NCBI GenBank assembly: GCA_041164825.1
Contig: JBEAOO010000010.1
Span: 1-28,039 of the forward strand
Length of the DNA: 28,039 bases
Origin: JBEAOO01 sp041164825
GTDB taxonomy: Bacteria; Pseudomonadota; Gammaproteobacteria; Burkholderiales; Burkholderiaceae_C
Reading direction: 5' to 3'
The notes under the pieces are model-generated. The model was given only the letters and a program-made list of their open reading frames with translations. It did not search any database and was not told the origin of the DNA. Shown here piece by piece: positions 9,558 through 16,609 of this stretch. Within the stretch, counting starts at the first letter, position 1, and each line of letters opens with the position of its first letter. A program made the translations under genes and the position numbers.

Positions 9558-10122
9558 GGGGCGGTGTGGCCGGGGCATCGCATGAGCGGGCCGGCGCGGT
9601 GGTGGCGGTGGGCTTGGCCGACCCCGCGGCCGCCGCGCATGTGGCCGGCACGGCTTGTTGCTCCAGCGCATCCGCCTCGGCGGTTTCATCAGCCGAGAGC
9701 GCGCCATACGGCCGACCCGGCGGCCAGCCATAGCCCCAGCGGTAGGTCGTGTTGAGTTCTGGCCGGCCACCTGCGCGCACGCCCAGGAACATCAGCTGGG
9801 CCAGGGCCGGGTTGCCGCTGGCCTGCCGCACACAAGCGCGCAGTGCCTCGTCGGCCTGCAGGCGCTGATCGGCGGTACCGCCGCGCCAGTAAGCGTGGTC
9901 GTGGGCCACGCAGCAGTGGCGCCAATCGGCGTGGCCGATCAGCGCCCGGTCGGGGAAGCTGCTGCAGCCGTCGCTGCGGAAGGGCTGCAGGCCGGTGCGG
10001 GTGGTCGGCGCGGGCGCGGGTGCCGGCGTGGTGGCGCAGCCGCTGAACAAGGCGAGCGCGAGCAGCGCAGGCGCGAGGTGGGCGAGACGATCGCAAGCAG
10101 GACGGGCAGGGTGATTGGGCAT
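9529..10122 (-). CDS. Phospholipase A2-like lipoprotein
   Basis: The 197-residue protein begins MPNHPARPACDRLAHL and has a hydrophobic segment ending in the lipobox LFSGC (Cys29), followed by a Pro/Ala/Thr-rich linker, so it should be a lipoprotein. The centre carries DGCSSFPD (51-58) and WRHCCVAHDHAYWRGG (67-82). The CCxxHDxxYW pattern resembles the calcium-dependent phospholipase A2 active site, where His74-Asp75 would be the catalytic dyad and the paired cysteines would form disulfides. The C-terminal 60 residues are Ala/Pro/Thr-rich low complexity. Activity on phospholipids is inferred only from the motif. It overlaps tctC by 29 bases tail to tail and lies 47 bases downstream of the LacI-family gene, possibly sharing its transcript. 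Confidence 0.7.
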   Translation of the reverse strand: MPNHPARPACDRLAHLAPALLALALFSGCATTPAPAPAPTTRTGLQPFRSDGCSSFPDRALIGHADWRHCCVAHDHAYWRGGTADQRLQADEALRACVRQASGNPALAQLMFLGVRAGGRPELNTTYRWGYGWPPGRPYGALSADETAEADALEQQAVPATCAAAAGSAKPTATTAPARSCDAPATPPLTAPQTPAP

Positions 10123-10169
10123 GGTCGCAGTGTCGCGCTTGTGGCGCCGCAGGCTGATGATGCCCGCTC

Positions 10170-11195
10170 TCAACTGCTGCCGCGCAGCACCAGCTCGTAA
10201 CCCAGGTCGATGCACGGGGGGGCCACCGCCTCGCCGCGCATCAATTGCAGCAACATGCCCGCCGCAGCGCGGCCAATCTCGGCACGCGGGGTGCGCACGG
10301 TGGTGATCGGTGGCAGGGTCTGGTCGCTGCCGGTGAGGTCGTTGAAACCCGCCAGCGCCACGCGCTCGGGCACAGCCACGCCCAGGCGCAGCGCGGCCAG
10401 GGTGGCGCCCTGCGCCAAGTCGTCGTTGCAAAAGAAGATGGCATCCACTGGCGGTTGCTGGCCGATGATCTGCTCGAACATGCGCCCGCCCAAGGCCAGC
10501 GACGACGGCGCCGGGTTCAGCCACTCCAGCGTCGGGTCGTACAGGCCCGCTGCTTGCATCGCCTCGCGCCAGCCATTGAGTCGCTGCAGCGTGCGCGGGT
10601 CGAGCTGGGCGCCGGCAAAGGCGATGCGGCGGCGGCCGCGGGCGAGCAGGTGGCGCGTCATGTCGGCGCCCGCGTCGCGCTGCGAGAAGCCCACGCAGTG
10701 CACGCCGTTGTCGCGGTCGCTTTCCATCAGGTGCACGCAGGGCACGCCGCTGTTCGCAATCAAGGCGCGCGTGGCGGCGCTGCGGTCGAGGCCGGTCACC
10801 AACAGGCCGGCGGGGCGGTGCTGCAGCTGCTCGCGCAGCAGTTGTTCTTCTTCGCCTTCGTCGTAGTGGGTGATGCCGATCAGCGTTTGGTAGCCGGCCG
10901 GGCGCAGCGTGCGCTGCACGGCTTCGAGCAAATCCACAAACAGCGCGTTCGACAGCAGCGGGATCAGCACCGCCACGTGCGTGCTGTGGCGCGAGGCCAG
11001 CGCGCGGGCGGCCGGGTCGGGCACATAGCCGAGGGTGGTCGCGGCGGCCTGCACGCGCGCCACCAGCTCGGCGTCCACCGCGCGCTCGCCGCGCAGCGCG
11101 CGCGAGACGGTGATGGGGCTGACGCCCGCGGCATGGGCCACGTCATTGAGCGTGACGCGGCCGGTGGCACGGCGGCGGGGCGGGGAGGTGCTCAT
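10170..11195 (-). CDS. gntR: LacI-family repressor, probable gluconate regulator (GntR type)
   Basis: The 341-residue protein has the LacI N-terminal helix-turn-helix VTLNDVAHAAGVSPITVSRAL (about 14-34), a hinge helix region (PDPAARALASR), and a periplasmic-binding-like effector domain that ends with the usual dimer region. It is divergent from gluconokinase and a TRAP transporter, and two dyads typical of LacI-family operators lie in the 217-base gap. The context strongly suggests a gluconate- or phosphogluconate-responsive repressor of gntK-dctQMP; the effector cannot be read from the sequence. The gene symbol is given from context, since LacI-family gluconate repressors are called GntR (not the unrelated GntR superfamily). 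Confidence 0.85.
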   Translation of the reverse strand: MSTSPPRRRATGRVTLNDVAHAAGVSPITVSRALRGERAVDAELVARVQAAATTLGYVPDPAARALASRHSTHVAVLIPLLSNALFVDLLEAVQRTLRPAGYQTLIGITHYDEGEEEQLLREQLQHRPAGLLVTGLDRSAATRALIANSGVPCVHLMESDRDNGVHCVGFSQRDAGADMTRHLLARGRRRIAFAGAQLDPRTLQRLNGWREAMQAAGLYDPTLEWLNPAPSSLALGGRMFEQIIGQQPPVDAIFFCNDDLAQGATLAALRLGVAVPERVALAGFNDLTGSDQTLPPITTVRTPRAEIGRAAAGMLLQLMRGEAVAPPCIDLGYELVLRGSS

Positions 11196-11238
11196 GTTCA
11201 GGGTAAATCCGGATCGGCTGCGGAAGGCGACGTCATTA

Positions 11239-11252
11239 GGATAGCGCTATCC
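11239..11252. promoter_or_regulatory. Operator O1 for the LacI-family regulator
   Basis: GGATAGCGCTATCC is a perfect 14-base palindrome with the central CG usual for LacI-family sites. It lies 43 bases upstream of the regulator start, so it is well placed for autoregulation. Confidence 0.7.
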
Positions 11253-11347
11253 AAAGGTGCGTGGCACCTGGGTATTCTCCCGGCAAATGCAGCACGCTGC
11301 CGAGGCAATCAGCCCAGCCAACCCGCACCTCCTTTTTAATTCTGTTT

Positions 11348-11361
11348 GGACAGCGCTATCC
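11348..11361. promoter_or_regulatory. Operator O2 upstream of gntK
   Basis: GGACAGCGCTATCC differs from O1 at one base and has the same flanking CCAAA on its right (CCCAAA here). It lies 51 bases before the gluconokinase start, and the two operator centres are 109 bases apart, a spacing that would allow DNA looping between two bound dimers. Confidence 0.68.
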
Positions 11362-11412
11362 CAAAGGGTGCGCCATCTGCCGGAACGGCCTGTGCAAGGA
11401 GCGTGAGCTGCA

Positions 11413-11931
11413 ATGACAACTTCGATCGTGATCATGGGCGTGGCCGGCTGTGGCAAGTCCAGCCTGGGGGCCGCGCTGGCCACCGCGCTGGGCGCCCGGC
11501 TGGTGGAGGGCGATGACCACCACAGCCCGGCCAACCGCGCCAAGATGGCCGAGGGCGTGCCGCTGACCGACGCCGACCGCGCCGGTTGGCTGGCCGCTCT
11601 GGCCGACGTGCTGCAGGCGCAGCAGGGGGCGAGCCAGGTGCTGGTGATGAGCTGCTCGGCCCTCAAGCACGCCTACCGCGAGCGCCTGCGCGCCGCGGCA
11701 CCCGGCCTGCGATTTGCCTTTTTGGCACTCGACCGCGACGCCGCACTGGCACGGGTGTCGGCGCGCGCTGCCACCCACTTCTTCAGCAGCACGCTGGTCG
11801 ACAGCCAGTTCGCCACGCTCGAATCGCCCGGCGGCGAGCCGGGTGTGTTGACGCTGGACGCGCTGCTGCCCCTGGACACGCTGACCGCGCAGGTGCGCGA
11901 TTGGTTGCAGACGAACGAGGTGCGAGCATGA
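11413..11931 (+). CDS. gntK: Gluconokinase
   Basis: The 172-residue protein is a complete GntK-type gluconokinase, which phosphorylates gluconate to 6-phosphogluconate in the cytoplasm. The P-loop GVAGCGKS is at residues 9-16, then EGDDHHSPANRAKM (32-45) and GVPLTDADRAGWL (48-60), the substrate-binding segments, and SCSALKHAYRERLR further on, all hallmarks of the family. AAGGAG lies just upstream of the ATG. It is the first gene of an operon with the TRAP transporter: its TGA overlaps the ATG of dctQ (ATGA at 11928-11931). Phosphorylation after uptake would trap gluconate for the Entner-Doudoroff or pentose phosphate pathway. Confidence 0.94.
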   Translation: MTTSIVIMGVAGCGKSSLGAALATALGARLVEGDDHHSPANRAKMAEGVPLTDADRAGWLAALADVLQAQQGASQVLVMSCSALKHAYRERLRAAAPGLRFAFLALDRDAALARVSARAATHFFSSTLVDSQFATLESPGGEPGVLTLDALLPLDTLTAQVRDWLQTNEVRA

Positions 11932-12428
11932 GCGAGCCCAACAACAAGAACTTGCCGCGCGCCCAGCGCGTGGCCCAAACCGCGATGGCCGCCTGCCTGG
12001 CCGTGATGGCGGTGGCCGTGTTTGTCAACGTGGTGCTGCGCTACGGCTTTGGCAGCGGCATCGCGGCCAGCGAGGAGCTGTCGCGGCTGCTGTTCGTGTG
12101 GATGGTGTTCATTGGCGCGGCCGCCTCTTACCCGGTGGGCGAGCACATGGCCTTCACCAGCCTGGTGGGCCAACTCAAGGGCGGTGCGCTGGTGGCCGCC
12201 ACCGTGCTGATCCGCTTGCTGGTGCTGCTGGCGTGTGTGCTGCTGGGCTGGGGCGCGTGGCAGCAGGTGGTCGTGGGGCTGGACAGCCACTCGGTGGTGT
12301 TGGGCTACCCCACGGCGCTGCTGCCGCTGCCGGCTTTGTTGTGCGCCATCGCCATCGGCGTGATGGCCTTGATCGAACTGCTGCGGCGCACGCCGCTGGA
12401 CCTCGGCCACGCGGCCGATGTGGAGTGA
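11928..12428 (+). CDS. TRAP transporter small membrane subunit (DctQ)
   Basis: The 166-residue protein has four predicted membrane segments, starting near residues 20, 50, 85 and 130. The motif NVVLRYGFGSGIAASEELSRLLFVWMVFIGAA is the characteristic region of DctQ small subunits. It forms the integral membrane complex with DctM and is energised by an ion gradient. The start is set by the 4-base ATGA overlap with gntK, which implies translational coupling. The gntK linkage suggests gluconate or a related sugar acid as the cargo. Confidence 0.92.
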   Translation: MSEPNNKNLPRAQRVAQTAMAACLAVMAVAVFVNVVLRYGFGSGIAASEELSRLLFVWMVFIGAAASYPVGEHMAFTSLVGQLKGGALVAATVLIRLLVLLACVLLGWGAWQQVVVGLDSHSVVLGYPTALLPLPALLCAIAIGVMALIELLRRTPLDLGHAADVE

Positions 12429-12435
12429 ACACACC

Positions 12436-13728
12436 ATGAGCATGGAAGCGCAAGCCTTCACGATTTTCTGCGTCGGCATGTTGGTGCTGATGGGCATCGG
12501 CATGAACATGGCCCTGGCCCTGGTGCTCACCGGCGCCGGCATGGCCTGGGTGCTCGGTTTTTGGGACACCCAGCTGCTGGCGCAAAACCTGGTCGCCGGG
12601 GTCGACAGCTTCCCGCTGTTGGCCGTGCCCTTCTTCATCCTGGCCGGTGAGCTGATGAACTCGGGCGGCATCAGCCGCCGCATCATCGACATGGCCCAAG
12701 CCTGGGTCGGCCACATCCGCGGCGGCCTGGGCTATGTGGCCATCGGTGCGGCGGTGTTGATGGCCAGCATGAGCGGCTCGGCCCTGGCCGATACCGCAGC
12801 GCTCGCCACCATCTTGCTGCCCATGATGCGCGACCGGGGTTACCCCATGCGCACCTCGGCCGGCCTGATCGCCTCAGGCGGCATCATCGCGCCCATCATC
12901 CCGCCATCGATGCCGTTCGTGATCTACGGCGTCACCACCAACACCTCGATCTCTGCGCTGTTCGTGTCGGGCATCGTGCCGGGGCTGATGATGGGTGCGG
13001 GCCTGATCGTGGCCTGGAAGTGGGTGCTGCGCCGCATCGAGCTGCCCGAGGGCCAGCCGCTGCCGCTGGCCACCAAGCTGCGCGCCACCGCGCACGCCTT
13101 TTGGGCACTGCTGATGCCGCTGATCATCATCGGCGGCATGAAGAGCGGCGTGTTCACCCCCACCGAAGCCGCTGTGGTGGCGGCGTTTTACGCCCTCGCC
13201 GTGGCCATGCTGATCCACCGCGAAATGCAGTGGGCCGAGCTGCACGGCGTGCTGGTGCGCGCGGCCAAGACCACCGCCATCGTGATGTTCCTGTGTGCCG
13301 GTGCGCAAGTGGCCAGCTACATGATCACGCTGGCCGACCTGCCCAGCGTGCTGGCCGGCTGGCTCGGCCCGCTGATCGATCAGCCGCGTTTGCTGATGGC
13401 CGTGATGATGATCGTGCTGGTGTTGATTGGCACCGCGCTCGACCTGACGCCCACCATCTTGATCTTTGCCCCGGTGATGCTCCCCATCGCCGTCAAGGCC
13501 GGCATCGACCCGGTGTACTTCGGCCTGATGTTCGTGCTCAACGGCGCCATCGGTTTGATCACCCCGCCCGTGGGCACGGTGCTCAATGTGGTGGCCGGTG
13601 TAGGGCGCTTGCCGATGACCGAAGTGATCCGCGGCGTCAACCCTTTCCTGTTCACCTACACGCTGATCCTGACCCTGTTTGTGATCTTCCCGCAGTTGGT
13701 CACCGCGCCGGTCGTGTGGCTGCGCTGA
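12436..13728 (+). CDS. TRAP transporter large membrane subunit (DctM)
   Basis: The 430-residue protein has the length and pattern of DctM subunits, with about twelve hydrophobic segments and the conserved ILAGELMNSGGISRRIIDMAQAWVGHIRGGL, SGSALADTAALATILLPMM and GGIIAPIIPPSMPFVIYG regions. It is the transport-catalysing subunit of the TRAP complex. The ATG at 12436 is preferred over the frame start 18 bases upstream, because it has GGAG upstream and begins just 7 bases after the dctQ stop, as expected within an operon. Confidence 0.94.
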   Translation: MSMEAQAFTIFCVGMLVLMGIGMNMALALVLTGAGMAWVLGFWDTQLLAQNLVAGVDSFPLLAVPFFILAGELMNSGGISRRIIDMAQAWVGHIRGGLGYVAIGAAVLMASMSGSALADTAALATILLPMMRDRGYPMRTSAGLIASGGIIAPIIPPSMPFVIYGVTTNTSISALFVSGIVPGLMMGAGLIVAWKWVLRRIELPEGQPLPLATKLRATAHAFWALLMPLIIIGGMKSGVFTPTEAAVVAAFYALAVAMLIHREMQWAELHGVLVRAAKTTAIVMFLCAGAQVASYMITLADLPSVLAGWLGPLIDQPRLLMAVMMIVLVLIGTALDLTPTILIFAPVMLPIAVKAGIDPVYFGLMFVLNGAIGLITPPVGTVLNVVAGVGRLPMTEVIRGVNPFLFTYTLILTLFVIFPQLVTAPVVWLR

Positions 13729-13789
13729 TCGCCCTTTCTCATCAATCTCTCACACCACTTACCCCCCTCGAACTGAACTGGAGACAACC

Positions 13790-14809
13790 ATGAACATGCT
13801 TCGTCGCACCCTGATCGCCCTGGCCGCCACGGCCACGCTCGCCGCCCCCTTTGCCGCGTCGGCCCAAGACATCAAACCGCGCCTGATCCGCTTTGGCTAC
13901 GGCCTCAACGAGCAAAGCAACCAAGGCCGCGCGGTCAAGTTCTTTGCCGAGCAGGTCGAAAAAGCCTCGGGCGGCAAGATGAAGGTGCGCGCCATCGGCG
14001 CCGCCGCCTTGGGCCCCGACACGCAAATGCAGCAAGCGCTGATTGGTGGCGCCCAAGAAATGATGGTCGGCTCCACCGCCACGCTGGTGGGCATCAGCAA
14101 AGAAATGGCGCTGTGGGACACGCCCTTTTTGTTCAACAACGCCAAAGAAGCCGACGCCGTGCTCGACGGCCCGATCGGCCAAAAGGTGATGGCCAAGCTG
14201 CAAGACAAAGGCATGGTCGGCCTGACCTACTGGGAAAACGGCTTCCGCAATCTCACCAACTCCAAGCGCCCGGTCACCAAGCTCGAAGACCTGGACGGCG
14301 TGAAGCTGCGCGTGATGCAGAACAACGTGTTCCTCGACAGCTTCAAGACACTGGGTGCCAACGCCGTGCCGATGCCGTTCTCGGAGCTGTTCAGCGCGCT
14401 CGAAACCAAGACGGTCGATGGCCAAGAGAACCCGTTCAACACCATCTTGTCGAGCAAGTTTTTTGAGGTGCAGAAGTACCTGAGCATCACCAACCACGTC
14501 TACAGCCCGTGGATCATCACGGTCAGCAAGAAGTGGTGGGACGGCCTGAGCAAGGACGAGCAAAAGATCCTGCAAGACGCCGCCAACGCCAGCCGCCCCT
14601 TCGAGCGCAAAGACACGCGCGATGAAGCCGGCAAGGCCCTGGCCGACCTGAAGGCCAAGGGCATGCAGATCAATGAGCTGAGCCCCACCGAGTCAGCCCG
14701 CATGCGCGACAAGCTCACCCGCGTCAACGCCAGCATCGCCGCCAATGTGGGCATGGAGCTGTGGAACGAGACCCGTGCTGAGCTGGGCAAGCTGCGTGGC
14801 GGGAAGTAA
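13790..14809 (+). CDS. TRAP transporter periplasmic binding protein (DctP), probably gluconate-specific
   Basis: The 339-residue protein starts with a signal peptide (MNMLRRTLIALAATATLAAP, cleavage near FAASAQ) and continues as a DctP-family receptor with the segments FGYGLNEQSNQGRAVKFFAEQVEKAS, VGLTYWENGFRNLTN, and LRVMQNNVFLDSFKTLGANAVPMPFSELFSALETKTVDGQENPFNTI. The Arg in the LRVMQN block is the usual carboxylate-binding residue of these receptors. GGAG precedes the ATG. It is the last gene of gntK-dctQMP and is followed by an intrinsic terminator. Cargo is inferred from gntK, not from the sequence of the pocket. Confidence 0.93.
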   Translation: MNMLRRTLIALAATATLAAPFAASAQDIKPRLIRFGYGLNEQSNQGRAVKFFAEQVEKASGGKMKVRAIGAAALGPDTQMQQALIGGAQEMMVGSTATLVGISKEMALWDTPFLFNNAKEADAVLDGPIGQKVMAKLQDKGMVGLTYWENGFRNLTNSKRPVTKLEDLDGVKLRVMQNNVFLDSFKTLGANAVPMPFSELFSALETKTVDGQENPFNTILSSKFFEVQKYLSITNHVYSPWIITVSKKWWDGLSKDEQKILQDAANASRPFERKDTRDEAGKALADLKAKGMQINELSPTESARMRDKLTRVNASIAANVGMELWNETRAELGKLRGGK

Positions 14810-14828
14810 GCCCGTGCCGAGATGATGG

Positions 14829-14853
14829 GGGCCTGCCGCGCGCAGGCCCTTTT
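14829..14853 (+). terminator. Intrinsic terminator after dctP
   Basis: GGGCCTGC (14829-14836) and GCAGGCCC (14842-14849) form a perfect 8-bp stem around CGCGC, followed directly by TTTT. It begins 20 bases after the dctP stop codon and should end the gntK-dctQMP transcript. Confidence 0.85.
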
Positions 14854-14934
14854 CCATTGCACGGCCGGCAAAGCGCAGCGGTGCTGGGGAACGGCTGTTG
14901 GTGGCCGGGACGTGCTGCTCATGCCGAGGTTGGT

Positions 14935-15225
14935 GCGAGGCGCGCTGTGCCGCATCCGCTTTGCTCCGTGTCCCCCGCCGGCCTGCGGCCGTCTCCTCCT
15001 TTACCTGCGCAAAGCGAATGCGGCACAGCGCGCCCCGGAACCGGTGGTGGCATGCCACGACGACGCATGCCGAGGTGGTGGTGGGGGCGGTGATGGGCCG
15101 GGCCGATGTGCGCAGGTAGAGGGGGAATGGACCGACCGAAGGGAGGGCCAGGAGGACACGGAGCACATCGGCCCGGCCCATCGCCGCCCTCGCGCCGATC
15201 GTCGAACGGAAAGCCTTCGAACGGG
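14935..15225 (-). repeat. Composite double-hairpin repeat, copy B (reverse orientation)
   Basis: On the plus strand this copy reads M2 then M1. M2 arms are 14940-14964 and 15009-15033, 25 bases with a single mismatch, around a 44-base loop that itself holds the small hairpin GCCGGCCTGCGGCCG. M1 arms are 15092-15111 and 15163-15182, 20 bases and perfect. The outer end, read on the minus strand, is GGCTTTCCGTTCGACGATCG. The copy fills most of the 463-base gap between dctP and the convergent PLP-enzyme gene; besides the dctP terminator nothing else is seen there. Confidence 0.88.
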
Positions 15226-15272
15226 ACGCGGTCTCAAGCGCAGCGCCCCCAGCGCCAGCCCCACTCAAACGA

Positions 15273-16529
15273 TCAGGAGGAAGCCGCCTCCAGCGCCTGC
15301 CCGAAGTCAGTAATCAAATCGGCCGTTTCTTCCAAGCCCACCGACACACGGATCAACCCATCGGCGATGCCCATGCGGGCGCGCGCTTCAGCGCCGGCTT
15401 CCCAAAAAATCGTGGGCGCCACCGGGATCACCAGCGTGCGCGTGTCGCCCAGGCCGGTGGCCTTGATGACCAACTGCAGGCGGTTCAACACCGGCACCAG
15501 GCGGCTCGGGTCGCGCAGCTCAAAAGCCATCAACCACGAGCCGGCTTTGAACAGCTTTTGGGCCCGCGCATGCTGCGGGTGGCTGGGCAGGCTGGGGTAG
15601 TGCACCTTGGCCACGGCCGGGTGGGCGGCCAAAAATTCGGCCAGGGCCAGCGCGCTGGCGCTGCTGTACTGCACGCGCAGCGCCAGGGTCTCGGCGCCGG
15701 TGGCGATGGCGTGGGCTTGCTCAGACGACAAGCTGCCGCCCATGTCGCGCAGGCCCTTTTTGCGGATCTGCGTCAGGCCCCACTGGCGGGCGTCGGCGCC
15801 TTTGTAAGCGTCGTAAATATTGGTGCAGGTGGTCCAGTTGAACAGGCCGGTGTCGGTCACCGCGCCGCCCAGCGCGCCGCCGTGGCCGCTGATCGACTTG
15901 GTGAGCGAGTTGATCACCAGCGAGGCGCCCACCGCCTTGGGGCGGAAGAGGGCCGGCGAGGTGATGGTGTTGTCGACCACAAAAATCAAGCCACGCTCTC
16001 GGCACAGCGCGCCGATGCCTTCGAGATCAGGGATCTGCGTGCCCGGGTTGGCAATGGTTTCGACAAACACCATGCGCGTATGGGGCTGCAGCGCGGCGGC
16101 CACGGCGTCTGCCGAGGTGGCGTCCACGCGGCTCACGGCAATGCCGAAGTTGCCCAGCGTGCCGAGCAGGCTGTTGGTGTTGCCAAACACGTACTGACTG
16201 CTGACGATGTGATCGCCCTGGCGCAGCAGCGTCAGGAAGATGGCGGTGATGGCGGCCATGCCGGTGCCAAAGCACACGGTGCCCACGCCGTCTTCCATGC
16301 GCGTGATTTTGGCTTCGAGGGCGGCGGTGGTGGGCGTGCCCTGGCGGGCGTAGTTGTAGCCGCCCTTGACCGTGCCTTGGAACACGCCGATCAGCTCTTC
16401 AACGTGGTCAAAGCCGAACTGCACCGAGCTGTGGATGGGCTTGCGCACGCCGCCGTGGGCCACGCCAAACTGCACGTCGCCGTGCACAACGTCGGTGGTG
16501 AATCCGGTGGGGAAGGTGGGTCGGGTCAT
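15273..16529 (-). CDS. Cys/Met-metabolism PLP-dependent enzyme (cystathionine gamma-synthase family)
   Basis: The 418-residue protein, started at the ATG at 16529, is a fold-type I PLP enzyme of the trans-sulfuration family. Visible are YNYARQGTPT (58-67, the phosphate-binding Tyr and Arg), CFGTGMAAI (87-95), Asp186 in FVVDNT, and the PLP-binding Lys211 in SLTKSISGHGGALGG. Members include cystathionine gamma-synthase, O-acylhomoserine sulfhydrylase and methionine gamma-lyase, and sequence inspection does not separate these here. It acts in the cytoplasm in sulfur amino acid metabolism. It is divergent from the radical SAM gene with 80 bases between the starts, so shared regulation is possible. 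Its 3' end faces repeat copy B. Confidence 0.88.
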   Translation of the reverse strand: MTRPTFPTGFTTDVVHGDVQFGVAHGGVRKPIHSSVQFGFDHVEELIGVFQGTVKGGYNYARQGTPTTAALEAKITRMEDGVGTVCFGTGMAAITAIFLTLLRQGDHIVSSQYVFGNTNSLLGTLGNFGIAVSRVDATSADAVAAALQPHTRMVFVETIANPGTQIPDLEGIGALCRERGLIFVVDNTITSPALFRPKAVGASLVINSLTKSISGHGGALGGAVTDTGLFNWTTCTNIYDAYKGADARQWGLTQIRKKGLRDMGGSLSSEQAHAIATGAETLALRVQYSSASALALAEFLAAHPAVAKVHYPSLPSHPQHARAQKLFKAGSWLMAFELRDPSRLVPVLNRLQLVIKATGLGDTRTLVIPVAPTIFWEAGAEARARMGIADGLIRVSVGLEETADLITDFGQALEAASS

Positions 16530-16609
16530 GGTGGGGAGGGGCGAAGACGCGGTAACAGATTGCCCGATTGTAGAAACCCAGCCACAGCGCATCCGGTACG
16601 CTTCGCCCC

